Shown here: positions 1 through 6,087 of the stretch, one piece after another | Position numbering within the stretch: the first letter of the stretch is position 1 | How the letters are laid out: each line of letters starts with the position of its first letter | The notes under the pieces: generated by a model | The model's database searches: none | Told to the model about the DNA's origin: nothing | Seen by the model: only the letters and a program-made list of their open reading frames with translations | Assembly (NCBI GenBank): GCA_014360395.1 | Contig: JACIXM010000053.1 | Span: forward strand, 1-9,269 | Reading direction: 5' to 3' | Origin: Actinotalea sp. | Lineage (GTDB): Bacteria > Actinomycetota > Actinomycetes > Actinomycetales > Cellulomonadaceae | Length of the DNA stretch: 9,269 nt | Program-made: the position numbers and the translations under genes

Positions 1-41
1 CTGCAGACCATCTCCTCGCCGGCGTCGTCGGGGGCGGTCAC
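1..41 (-). CDS. Possible 5' end of a minus-strand gene, truncated by the window edge
   Basis: On the minus strand a GTG codon (41-39) overlaps the TGA stop of the DUF3099 gene (40-38) as GTGA, a common translational-coupling arrangement. It opens a stop-free frame reading VTAPDDAGEEMVC before the window ends. An internal ATG in the same frame (11-9) has GAGGAG directly in front of it, but with no gap, so it is a poorer start. Thirteen codons are too few to identify a product; only the overlap supports calling it a gene. Confidence 0.3.
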   Translation of the reverse strand, partial: MTAPDDAGEEMVC

Positions 42-487
42 CGGGCGCTGCCGGGGGAGCGGGGGGCGCCGTGCCGCGGCGCGGTGCCGGACCCGCTGGC
101 GTGCGGTCCCGCGGCCCGCGGGGCGTCGTCGGTGGTGTAGGCCATCACCGGGCCGGAGGGGCGGCTGGGCAGCGCCCGCGGGTCCGCCGGCTCGACGTAG
201 GTGCCGGGGTCGGTGGCCTTCTCCCGGCCGGCGTTGGCGATGACGACCGCGACGTAGGGCAGGAAGACGGCACCGGCGACGAGGATCCAGCGCGTCCAGT
301 GGTCCAGCGCGACGGCACCGACGAAGCAGGCGACGCGCGTGCTCATCTGGAGCATGTAGCGCTTGTTGCGCGCCGCGATGTCGTCGTGGAGGGACGCGCG
401 CGCGCTGGTGATCCGGTGGACCTCGTCCGCGGCGCCGTGCCGCGTGCCGCGACCTGCGGCCGGCCGGCCGCCGCCGCGCGGGAGCAT
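38..487 (-). CDS. DUF3099 family small membrane protein
   Basis: A 149-residue protein of unknown function, recognised as the actinobacterial DUF3099 family. The signature is an HRITSA motif (residues 24-29), a short charged linker, then two closely spaced hydrophobic helices (about 49-62 and 66-86) ending in LPYVAVVIANAGRE. The C-terminal third is Pro/Ala/Gly-rich and probably disordered, and the first 20 residues are Gly/Arg-rich. It is predicted to be a two-pass inner-membrane protein. The ATG at 487 is the only clear start upstream of the conserved block, but it lacks a strong ribosome site, so the true start is uncertain. It is divergent from fabG over 203 bp, and its stop overlaps a possible downstream gene. 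No biochemical role is known to me for the family. Confidence 0.8.
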   Translation of the reverse strand: MLPRGGGRPAAGRGTRHGAADEVHRITSARASLHDDIAARNKRYMLQMSTRVACFVGAVALDHWTRWILVAGAVFLPYVAVVIANAGREKATDPGTYVEPADPRALPSRPSGPVMAYTTDDAPRAAGPHASGSGTAPRHGAPRSPGSAR

Positions 488-508
488 GGGGGTCTCGGGC
501 CCGGTTCG

Positions 509-514
509 ATCGTA
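509..514 (-). promoter_or_regulatory. Candidate -10 element of the DUF3099 gene
   Basis: Read on the minus strand this is TACGAT, matching the actinobacterial TANNNT -10 pattern. It ends 21 nt before the ATG at 487, which would give a leader of about 15 nt. No clear -35 is visible. The same hexamer occurs upstream of the nfeD-like gene. Confidence 0.4.
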
Positions 515-536
515 CGGCGGGGACCGGGGTCCGGGA

Positions 537-557
537 CCGCCCGGGGGCGCCGGGCGG
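537..557. repeat. Inverted repeat in the DUF3099/fabG divergent spacer
   Basis: Perfect 8-bp arms CCGCCCGG and CCGGGCGG flank a 5-nt GGGCG spacer. The element lies upstream of both divergent promoters, at the DUF3099 side of the 488-690 spacer. It could be a regulatory dyad or chance in GC-rich DNA. A neighbouring GGTCC-G-GGACC dyad (528-538) overlaps it by two bases. Apart from these, the two -10 candidates and a GC-rich arm pair in the fabG leader, I see no gene in this spacer. Confidence 0.35.
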
Positions 558-610
558 CTCAGACGCGCCTCAGCCCGCGGGCGACGGCGCGCCGGTGCGG
601 GCCGTTCCGC

Positions 611-616
611 TACGGT
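611..616 (+). promoter_or_regulatory. Candidate -10 element of fabG
   Basis: TACGGT followed by CGG matches TANNNT and also the TANGGTCGG pattern seen before three other genes in the window. A start site near 623 would give a leader of about 68 nt ahead of the GTG at 691. No good -35 match stands at 16-18 bp spacing. It would serve fabG and possibly fabI and the phosphatase. Confidence 0.45.
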
Positions 617-690
617 CGGCCCCGGCCGCCGTCCGACCTCGCCGTCGGCCGGGGGCCGCCCGCCGCCCGACCGAGAGACAGGAGCCCACC

Positions 691-1413
691 GTGGCGCAGA
701 CGACCGCCGGACCGCGCAGCGTCCTGGTCACGGGGGCGAACCGCGGCATCGGCCGTGCCATCGCCGAGCGCTTCGTCGCCGCGGGGGACCGCGTCGCGAC
801 CATCTACCGCAGCGGCGAGCTGCCCGAGGGCGTCCTCGGCGTGCACGGCGACATGACGGACACGGCGTCGGTGGACGCGGCGTTCGCCGAGGTCGAGCAG
901 GCCCACGGCCCCGTGGAGGTGCTCGTCGCGAACGCCGGGATCACGCGCGACCAGCTCCTCATGCGGATGAGCGACGAGGAGTTCGAGGAGGTCCTCGACG
1001 TCAACCTGACCGGGTCCTTCCGCTGCGTGCGCCGTGCCAGCAAGGGCATGATCCGGCTGCGTCGCGGGCGCGTCGTGCTCATCTCCTCCGTGGTCGGCCT
1101 GTACGGCGGCCAGGGCCAGGTCAACTACGCGGCGTCGAAGGCCGGCCTGGTCGGGATGGCGCGGTCCATCACCCGCGAGCTCGGCGGTCGCGGGATCACG
1201 GCGAACGTCGTGGCCCCCGGCTTCATCGACACGGCCATGACGGCGGCATTGCCCCAGGAGCGCCAGGACGCCTACCGTGCAGCGATCCCCGCCGGTCGCT
1301 TCGCGCGGCCGGAGGAGGTCGCGGGCGTGGTGCACTTCCTGGCCTCCGACGACGCGTCGTACATCAGCGGCGCCGTCGTCCCGGTCGACGGCGGCCTGGG
1401 CATGGGGCACTGA
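691..1413 (+). CDS. fabG: 3-oxoacyl-[ACP] reductase FabG (MabA-type SDR)
   Basis: A 240-residue short-chain dehydrogenase that reduces 3-oxoacyl-ACP to 3-hydroxyacyl-ACP with NADPH, the first reductive step of each fatty-acid elongation cycle in the cytoplasm. Visible motifs are the cofactor-binding TGANRGIG (14-21), NAG (81-83), structural N105, and the catalytic set S133, Y146, K150 (YAASK), spaced as in FabG. The C-terminus has the SDR 'SGAVVPVDGG' block. The GTG at 691 was chosen because the conserved Rossmann strand begins ten residues later and AGGAG (680-684) precedes it at 6 nt; an upstream in-frame ATG would add a low-complexity tail. It is followed by an InhA-type reductase, the mabA-inhA order of mycobacteria. 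The frame is intact and all key residues are present. Confidence 0.95.
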   Translation: MAQTTAGPRSVLVTGANRGIGRAIAERFVAAGDRVATIYRSGELPEGVLGVHGDMTDTASVDAAFAEVEQAHGPVEVLVANAGITRDQLLMRMSDEEFEEVLDVNLTGSFRCVRRASKGMIRLRRGRVVLISSVVGLYGGQGQVNYAASKAGLVGMARSITRELGGRGITANVVAPGFIDTAMTAALPQERQDAYRAAIPAGRFARPEEVAGVVHFLASDDASYISGAVVPVDGGLGMGH

Positions 1414-1449
1414 CCGCCCGCACCACGCACGACGCGCCACGGCGCACCG

Positions 1450-1469
1450 CACGCGCTGCGCAGCGCGTG
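1450..1469. repeat. 20-bp perfect palindrome between fabG and fabI
   Basis: CACGCGCTGCGCAGCGCGTG is fully self-complementary and sits 36 bp after the fabG stop and 45 bp before the fabI TTG. It could be an operator for a dimeric regulator acting on an internal fabI promoter. In RNA it could form an 8-bp stem with a GCGC loop, acting as an attenuator or processing hairpin. No T-tract follows, so a classical terminator is less likely. Confidence 0.6.
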
Positions 1470-1504
1470 TCCAGTCGGAGGTCGGCGAAGGCCGACGGAG
1501 TCCC

Positions 1505-1510
1505 GGAGGA
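1505..1510 (+). promoter_or_regulatory. Ribosome binding site deciding the TTG start of fabI
   Basis: GGAGGA is followed by AACG and then TTG at 1515. This strong, correctly spaced Shine-Dalgarno sequence supports the rare TTG start. No ATG or GTG in frame lies between it and the conserved N-terminus. Confidence 0.75.
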
Positions 1511-1514
1511 AACG

Positions 1515-2282
1515 TTGGGTCTGCTCGAGGGCAAGAAGCTGCTGATCACGGGTGTCCTGGTGGACACGTCCATCGCCTTCCACGTCGCGCGGCTCGCGCA
1601 GCAGGAGGGGGCGGAGGTCGTCCTCACGTCGTTCGGCCGCCAGCTCAAGCTGACGCAGGCGATCGCCAAGCGGCTGCCGAAGGCGGCGCCGGTCGTCCAG
1701 CTCGACGTGACGGACGCCGAGGACCTGGCCGCGCTCGCGGACCGGGTGCGCGAGCACGTCGACCACCTCGACGGGGTCGTGCACTCCATCGGCTTCGCGC
1801 CGCAGTCCGTCATGGGTGGGAACTTCCTCGCCGGCGAGTGGGACGACGTGGCCACCGCCGTCCACGTGTCGGCCTACTCCCTCAAGTCGCTCGCGGTGGC
1901 GGCCCAGCCTCTCCTGACCCGCGGCTCCGCGGTCGTCGGCCTGACGTTCGACGCCCAGTACGCCTGGCCGGTCTACGACTGGATGGGCGTGGCCAAGGCC
2001 GCGTTCGAGGCGACCGCCCGGTACCTGGCGCGCGATCTCGGCCCGCAGGGCGTGCGCGTCAACCTCGTCTCGGCCGGGCCGGTCCGCACCACGGCGGCCA
2101 AGTCCATCCCCGGCTTCGAGACCATGGAGGACGGCTGGGCCGGCCGGGCGCCGCTCGGCTGGGACACCAAGGACCCTGAGCCCACCGCCCGTGCCGTGGC
2201 CGCCCTGCTGTCCGACTGGTTCCCCGCCACGACCGGGGAGATCGTCCACGTCGACGGCGGCTTCCACGCGATGGGCCTGTGA
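1515..2282 (+). CDS. fabI: Enoyl-[ACP] reductase (NADH), FabI/InhA type
   Basis: A 255-residue SDR-fold enoyl reductase that completes each fatty-acid elongation cycle by reducing trans-2-enoyl-ACP. It resembles mycobacterial InhA throughout: the divergent glycine motif TGVLVDTSIAFH (12-23), HSIGF (90-94, with S91 at the InhA S94 position), and the catalytic F145, Y154 and K161 spaced 9 and 7 apart as in InhA F149/Y158/K165. The 'LLSDWFPATTGEIVHVDGG' C-terminal block is also present. The segment between the AGP motif (187-189) and the conserved GW is about ten residues shorter than in InhA. The TTG at 1515 is chosen because GGAGG lies 5 nt upstream and the conserved GLLEGKK begins immediately; the frame stays open upstream but without family similarity. 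The phosphatase gene starts one base after its stop. Confidence 0.93.
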   Translation: MGLLEGKKLLITGVLVDTSIAFHVARLAQQEGAEVVLTSFGRQLKLTQAIAKRLPKAAPVVQLDVTDAEDLAALADRVREHVDHLDGVVHSIGFAPQSVMGGNFLAGEWDDVATAVHVSAYSLKSLAVAAQPLLTRGSAVVGLTFDAQYAWPVYDWMGVAKAAFEATARYLARDLGPQGVRVNLVSAGPVRTTAAKSIPGFETMEDGWAGRAPLGWDTKDPEPTARAVAALLSDWFPATTGEIVHVDGGFHAMGL

Positions 2283-2283
2283 C

Positions 2284-2808
2284 GTGACCGACGCCGCCGC
2301 GCGTCGCCTCGTCCTGCTGCGTCACGCGAAGGCCGAGTCGCCGGCGTCGATGAGCGACGAGCTGCGCCCGCTGGCCCTGCGCGGGCGACGCCAGTGCGTC
2401 GACGTCGCCGCGTCCCTGCGGCAGGCCGGCCTCGTGCCGGACGCCGTCGTCGTGTCCTCGGCCCTGCGTACCCGGCAGACCTGGGACCTCGTGCGCGCCG
2501 GGCTCGGGGAGCACGCGACGGAACGGGTCGAGGTGACCGAGCGCCTGTACCTGGCGGGCGTCGACGAGATGCTCGCCGTGGTGGGGGAGGCCGCCGAGGA
2601 CGTCATGACGCTCCTCGTCGTCGGGCACGAGCCCACCGTCTCCGCCACCGCCGCCCACCTGGCCGGCGAGGGTGACCCGGCGCAGCTGGCGCAGGTCCGG
2701 TCGGGCCTGCCGACGGCGACCTCGGCCGTGCTCCAGACGCGGGCGGCCTGGTCGGCGCTGACCCCGGGGGCCGCGCGGCTCCTCGACGTCGTCCGCCCGC
2801 CGCACTGA
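2284..2808 (+). CDS. SixA-like histidine phosphatase
   Basis: A 174-residue histidine phosphatase (phosphoglycerate mutase superfamily), closest in layout to SixA, which removes phosphate from phosphohistidine. The RH motif is R13-H14 (LLRHAKAES); a second basic motif is SSALRTRQT (58-66, with R62), and the distal catalytic histidine is H115 in VVGHEP. Length fits the single-domain SixA branch rather than larger mutases. The GTG at 2284, one base after the fabI stop, places the RHA motif at residue 13 as expected; earlier starts would run far into fabI. The spacing implies translational coupling to fabI. The substrate cannot be told from sequence: SixA proper acts on histidine-containing phosphotransfer domains, but many actinobacterial relatives are uncharacterised. 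Confidence 0.87.
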   Translation: MTDAAARRLVLLRHAKAESPASMSDELRPLALRGRRQCVDVAASLRQAGLVPDAVVVSSALRTRQTWDLVRAGLGEHATERVEVTERLYLAGVDEMLAVVGEAAEDVMTLLVVGHEPTVSATAAHLAGEGDPAQLAQVRSGLPTATSAVLQTRAAWSALTPGAARLLDVVRPPH

Positions 2809-2819
2809 GGCGGCCTCAG
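2805..2819. terminator. Small dyad spanning both stop codons of convergent genes
   Basis: CTGAGGC-G-GCCTCAG has 7-bp arms around one central base and contains the phosphatase TGA on the plus strand and the serB TGA on the minus strand. The 7-bp gap between the genes leaves no room for another terminator. It might act weakly in both directions, but the hairpin has almost no loop and no T-tract, so this call is tentative. Confidence 0.3.
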
Positions 2820-3481
2820 GCCTCCAGGCCCAGCAGCTCCAGCACCGCGTCCAGGGGCTGGCCCAGGACTGCGACGTCCGCCTGCGCGCGGACGACCGGC
2901 TTGGCGTTGTAGGCGATGCCGAGACCGGCCGCGCGGAGCATGAGCAGGTCGTTCGCGCCGTCGCCGATGGCGACCGTGCGGTCCAGGGGGACGTCCTCCG
3001 CGGCAGCGAACTCGCGCAACGCCGCCGCCTTGGCCTCGGCGTCCACGACGGGGCCGCTCACCCGGCCGGTGAGGCGTCCGTCGGCCACCTCCAGGCGGTT
3101 GGCGCGCACGAACCGGATGCCGAGGCGCCGGGCGAGCGGCTCGACGATCTCCGTGAAGCCGCCGGAGACGAGGCCGACCGGCCAGCCGGCCGCATGCAGC
3201 GCTGCGACGAGCCGGTCCGCCCCGGGGGTCAGCTCGACCTCGCGGCCGACCTCCTGCAGGACGCCCACGGGCAGGCCCGCGAGCGTGGCGACCCGCTCGA
3301 CGAGCGACCGCCGGAAGTCGATCTCGCCCCGCATCGCGCGGTCGGTGATCGCGGCGACCCGGTCGAGGCTGCCGGCGTGCGCGGCGAGCATCTCGATCAC
3401 CTCGCCGGTGATGAGCGTCGAGTCCACGTCGGTCACCACGAGGCGACGCTGGCGCGGGTCGGGCTGGCCGGGGCTCGTCAC
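2816..3481 (-). CDS. serB: Phosphoserine phosphatase SerB, short form
   Basis: A 221-residue HAD-superfamily hydrolase that dephosphorylates O-phosphoserine, the last step of serine synthesis. Motif I is DVDSTLI (18-24) with nucleophile D18 and acid/base D20. Motif II is SGGF (106-109), K151 is the likely motif III lysine, and motif IV is DGAND (174-178). The helical cap lies between motifs I and II and contains the MRGEIDF segment (50-56) typical of SerB. The GTG at 3481 is chosen because motif I then falls where it should; the frame is open much further upstream, but that part is the antisense-like shadow of glgC. There is no room for the ACT regulatory domain found in longer SerB proteins. 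It lies 65 bp downstream of glgC on the same strand but has its own promoter candidate. Confidence 0.92.
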   Translation of the reverse strand: MTSPGQPDPRQRRLVVTDVDSTLITGEVIEMLAAHAGSLDRVAAITDRAMRGEIDFRRSLVERVATLAGLPVGVLQEVGREVELTPGADRLVAALHAAGWPVGLVSGGFTEIVEPLARRLGIRFVRANRLEVADGRLTGRVSGPVVDAEAKAAALREFAAAEDVPLDRTVAIGDGANDLLMLRAAGLGIAYNAKPVVRAQADVAVLGQPLDAVLELLGLEA

Positions 3482-3488
3482 GGCCGCG

Positions 3489-3494
3489 AGGCTA
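3489..3494 (-). promoter_or_regulatory. Candidate -10 element of serB, leaderless position
   Basis: TAGCCT on the minus strand ends 7 nt before the serB GTG, placing the transcript start at or next to the start codon. The nearest purine-rich sequence (GGGAGG) is about 21 nt from the GTG, too far for a normal ribosome site, which supports a leaderless message. Confidence 0.5.
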
Positions 3495-3503
3495 GCGCGG
3501 ACC

Positions 3504-3521
3504 TCCCGGACCGGTCCGGGA
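3504..3521. repeat. 18-bp perfect palindrome between glgC and serB
   Basis: TCCCGGACCGGTCCGGGA is fully self-complementary. Relative to a serB start at 3481 its centre is near -31, covering the -35 region, where a bound repressor could block transcription. It also begins 25 nt downstream of the glgC stop and could fold as a 7-bp stem with a CCGG loop, acting as a glgC terminator, although no T-tract follows. Both readings are open. Confidence 0.55.
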
Positions 3522-3546
3522 CGTCCAGCACGGGGGACGGGCCGGC

Positions 3547-4788
3547 TCAGCGGCGCACGACCGTGCCCTTGGGCACCACGGTGATCCCGGACTCGCTGAC
3601 CGTGAAGCCACGCGCACGGTCGTGCTCGACGTCCAGGCCCACCCGGGCGCGCTCCTCGACGACGACGTCCTTGTCGAGGATCGCCCGGTGCACCTGGGCG
3701 TGCCGGCCCACCTGGGTCCCGTCCATGACGACCGAGTCGCTGACCGACGCCCAGGAGTGCAGGTAGACCCCCGGTGACAGGACGGACCCCGTGACGGTCG
3801 CGCCGGAGACGATGACGCCGGGGGAGACGATCGAGTCGGCGGCGTGACCCAGGCGGCCGGGGCCGGCGTGGACGAACTTCGCCGGCGGGAGGCTGGTGAT
3901 GCCGGTGTACAGCGGCCACTCGTGGTTGTAGAGGTTGAACACCGGGTTGATCGAGATGAGGTCGATGTTCGCCTCGTAGTAGGCGTCCAGGGTGCCGACG
4001 TCCCGCCAGTAGTGGCGGTCGCGGTCCGTCGAGCCGGCGACGTCGTTGCGGATGAAGTCGTAGACCCCGGCGGTGCCGCGCTCGACGAAGTAGGGGACGA
4101 TGTCTCCGCCCATGTCGTGCTTGGACGTGGGGTTCTCGGCGTCCCGGGTCACCGCCTCGACCAGGGCGTCCGCGTTCGCGACGTAGTTGCCCATCGAGGC
4201 GAGGATCTCGTGCGGGGCGTCCGGCAGGCCCTCGACCTCGGTCGGCTTCTCCAGGAACGCCTCGATGCGGCGCGGGTCCTCGTCATCGGTCCGGATGACA
4301 CCGAACTGGTCCGACAGACCGATGGGCTGGCGGATGCCCGCGACGGTGAACTCCGCGCCGGACTCGAGGTGCGAGTCCACCATCTGGGAGAAGTCCATCC
4401 GGTAGATGTTGTCCGCGCCGACCACGACCACGACGTCCGGCCGCTCGTCCCGGATGATGTTGAGGCACTGGTAGATCGCATCCGCGCTGCCCAGGTACCA
4501 GTGCTTGCCGACCCGCTGCTGCGCGGGGACCGGGGCGACGTAGTTGCCCAGCAGGGGCGACATGCGCCACGTCCGGGCCACGTGCCGGTCCAGGCTGTGG
4601 GACTTGTACTGGGTCAGCACGACGATCTGCAGGTAGCGGCTGTTGACGAGGTTGGACAGGGCGAAGTCCACCAGGCGGTACAGCCCCCCGAAGGGCACCG
4701 CGGGCTTCGCCCGGTCCTGGGTCAGCGGCATCAGCCGCTTCCCCTCGCCGCCGGCCAGGACGATCGCAAGTACTCGGGGCGCAGCCAT
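3547..4788 (-). CDS. glgC: Glucose-1-phosphate adenylyltransferase (ADP-glucose pyrophosphorylase)
   Basis: A 413-residue enzyme that makes ADP-glucose from ATP and glucose-1-phosphate, the committed step of alpha-glucan synthesis. The N-terminal nucleotidyltransferase domain carries LAGGEGKRL (11-19), the [10 protein letters not shown] block (27-35) with K28, WYLGSADA (98-105), GADNIYRMD (124-132) with the metal-binding D126, and FLEKP (178-182), whose lysine contacts the sugar phosphate. [10 protein letters not shown] and [15 protein letters not shown] follow. From about 295 the chain becomes the left-handed beta-helix typical of the family. Length is normal and the frame intact. The enzyme is usually a tetramer under metabolite control. 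The ATG at 4788 starts six residues before the first strand. It diverges from the glycosyltransferase gene that uses its product. Confidence 0.96.
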   Translation of the reverse strand: MAAPRVLAIVLAGGEGKRLMPLTQDRAKPAVPFGGLYRLVDFALSNLVNSRYLQIVVLTQYKSHSLDRHVARTWRMSPLLGNYVAPVPAQQRVGKHWYLGSADAIYQCLNIIRDERPDVVVVVGADNIYRMDFSQMVDSHLESGAEFTVAGIRQPIGLSDQFGVIRTDDEDPRRIEAFLEKPTEVEGLPDAPHEILASMGNYVANADALVEAVTRDAENPTSKHDMGGDIVPYFVERGTAGVYDFIRNDVAGSTDRDRHYWRDVGTLDAYYEANIDLISINPVFNLYNHEWPLYTGITSLPPAKFVHAGPGRLGHAADSIVSPGVIVSGATVTGSVLSPGVYLHSWASVSDSVVMDGTQVGRHAQVHRAILDKDVVVEERARVGLDVEHDRARGFTVSESGITVVPKGTVVRR

Positions 4789-4795
4789 GGCACCG

Positions 4796-4801
4796 ACCTT
4801 A
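4796..4801 (-). promoter_or_regulatory. Candidate -10 element of glgC, leaderless position
   Basis: TAAGGT followed by CGGTGCC and then the ATG places the hexamer 7 nt from the start codon. The AAGG inside it could serve as a weak ribosome site, so a leaderless transcript is likely but not forced. It shares the TANGGTCGG pattern with three other genes here. Confidence 0.5.
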
Positions 4802-4802
4802 G

Positions 4803-4817
4803 GACGTGGCGCACGTC
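4803..4817. promoter_or_regulatory. Inverted repeat, candidate operator for glgC/glgA
   Basis: GACGTG-GCG-CACGTC has 6-bp perfect arms around a 3-bp spacer. It lies directly upstream of the glgC -10 element inside the 70-bp spacer, and about 30 bp upstream of the glgA -10. A protein bound here would overlap the glgC core promoter and could influence both genes. Confidence 0.4.
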
Positions 4818-4846
4818 ACGACCATCCCGTCCGCGTCGTGGAGCGC

Positions 4847-4852
4847 TAGCGT
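4847..4852 (+). promoter_or_regulatory. Candidate -10 element of glgA, leaderless position
   Basis: TAGCGT ends 6 nt before the GTG at 4859. No Shine-Dalgarno-like sequence stands between it and the start codon, so a message beginning at or very near the start codon is the simplest reading. No clear -35 is seen. Confidence 0.5.
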
Positions 4853-4858
4853 GTCGGT

Positions 4859-6061
4859 GTGCGAGTCGATCTCATGACCAGGGAGTACCCGCCGCACGTG
4901 TACGGCGGGGCCGGCGTCCACGTGGCCGAGCTGAGCGCCGTGCTGCGACATCACGTCGACGTGCGCGTGCGGTGCTTCGACGGCCCCCGCACCGAGGCGG
5001 GGGTGCACGGGTACGACGTCCCCGCCGAGCTGACCGACCGCGACGCGGTGCTGCGCACCTTCGGGGTCGACCTGCTCATGGCCGGGGACGCGGCCGGCGC
5101 GGACCTCGTCCACTCACACACCTGGTACGCGAACCTCGCCGGGCACCTCGCCGGGCTCCTGCACGGCATCCCGCACGTCGTCAGCGCCCACAGCCTCGAG
5201 CCCCTGCGGCCGTGGAAGGCCGAGCAGCTCGGAGGCGGGTACGCGCTGTCCGGCTGGGCCGAGAGGACCGCGTACCTGGGGGCCTCGGCGGTCATCGCCG
5301 TGAGCGCGGGCATGCGCGCGGACATCCTGCGCTGCTACCCCGAGATCGACCCGGACAAGGTCCACGTCGTGCACAACGGCATCGACCTGTCCGGCTGGCG
5401 CCGCCCCGAGGGGGAGGCGGCCACCCGCGCCGAGGAGACGGTCCGCCGCCTCGGCATCGACCCGGGGCGCCCCGCCGTCGTCTTCGTCGGGCGCATCACG
5501 CGGCAGAAGGGGCTGCCCTACCTCCTGCGCGCCGCGGAGGCGCTGCCACCGGAGGTCCAGCTCGTCCTGTGCGCCGGCGCGCCGGACACCCCGGAGATCA
5601 TGGCCGAGGGGACCGGTCTGGTCGACGGGCTGCGGCAGCGGCGTGACGGCGTCGTGTGGATCGAGCAGATGCTGCCGCGCGACGAGCTCGTCGCGGTGCT
5701 CTCGGCCTCGACCACCTTCGTGTGCCCCTCGGTCTACGAGCCGCTGGGGATCGTCAACCTCGAGGCGATGGCGTGCGGCCTGCCCGTGGTCGGGACGGCC
5801 ACCGGGGGCATCCCGGAGGTCGTCGACGACGGCGTGACGGGGGTGCTGGTGCCCATCGAGCAGGTCCAGGACGGCACGGGCACGCCCGTCGACCCCGACC
5901 GGTTCGTCGCCGACCTCGCCGCGGCGCTGACCGCCATGGTCGCCGACGAGGCGCGCGCGGCGCAGATGGGCCGCGCCGCCCGGACCCGCGTCGAGGACCA
6001 CTTCGCCTGGGAGGCCATCGGCGAGCGGACGCTGGAGGTGTACCGCTCGGTCCTGCGTTGA
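4859..6061 (+). CDS. glgA: ADP-glucose-dependent glycosyltransferase, GlgA/GlgM type
   Basis: A 400-residue GT-B glycosyltransferase that uses ADP-glucose. Motifs are the N-terminal TREYPPHVYGGAGVHV block (7-22), HSHTWY (85-90), SAHSLEP (109-115), the phosphate-binding GRITRQKG (211-218) with R212 and K217, and the EX7E pair E294/E302 in the YEPLGIVNLEA block. It closely resembles mycobacterial Rv1212c, annotated GlgA but characterised as GlgM, which makes maltose-1-phosphate from ADP-glucose and glucose-1-phosphate. Either activity is possible, and I cannot separate them by eye. The length is shorter than classical GT5 glycogen synthases (about 480). The GTG at 4859 gives the conserved MRVDLMTREYPP start. 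It is divergent from glgC, as in Mycobacterium tuberculosis. Confidence 0.92.
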   Translation: MRVDLMTREYPPHVYGGAGVHVAELSAVLRHHVDVRVRCFDGPRTEAGVHGYDVPAELTDRDAVLRTFGVDLLMAGDAAGADLVHSHTWYANLAGHLAGLLHGIPHVVSAHSLEPLRPWKAEQLGGGYALSGWAERTAYLGASAVIAVSAGMRADILRCYPEIDPDKVHVVHNGIDLSGWRRPEGEAATRAEETVRRLGIDPGRPAVVFVGRITRQKGLPYLLRAAEALPPEVQLVLCAGAPDTPEIMAEGTGLVDGLRQRRDGVVWIEQMLPRDELVAVLSASTTFVCPSVYEPLGIVNLEAMACGLPVVGTATGGIPEVVDDGVTGVLVPIEQVQDGTGTPVDPDRFVADLAAALTAMVADEARAAQMGRAARTRVEDHFAWEAIGERTLEVYRSVLR

Positions 6062-6063
6062 GT

Positions 6064-6085
6064 CCGGCGCCCGGGCCGGCGCCGG
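6064..6085. terminator. Candidate bidirectional terminator between convergent genes
   Basis: Perfect 8-bp arms CCGGCGCC and GGCGCCGG surround a 6-nt loop. The element fills nearly the whole 26-bp gap between the glgA stop and the stop of the facing gene, where a shared terminator would be expected. There is no T-tract on either side, as is common for actinobacterial hairpins. Confidence 0.6.
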
Positions 6086-6087
6086 CG

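Noticed and set aside
363..1514. An open frame upstream of and continuous with fabI, which would give a 639-residue protein.
   Set aside because: The upstream part is Arg/Gly/Pro-rich and overlaps fabG out of frame, with no family similarity. A strong ribosome site and TTG sit exactly at the conserved FabI start.
2820..3480. The long upstream extension of the serB frame into glgC, giving a 367-residue protein that could hide an ACT domain.
   Set aside because: The extra residues are encoded out of frame over the 3' end of glgC (3547-3919) and are Arg/Pro-rich with no ACT-like pattern.
3844..5646. A 600-residue plus-strand open frame across glgC and the start of glgA.
   Set aside because: It is antisense to glgC and out of frame with glgA, with the low-complexity Arg/Val/Ala composition typical of shadow frames in very GC-rich DNA.
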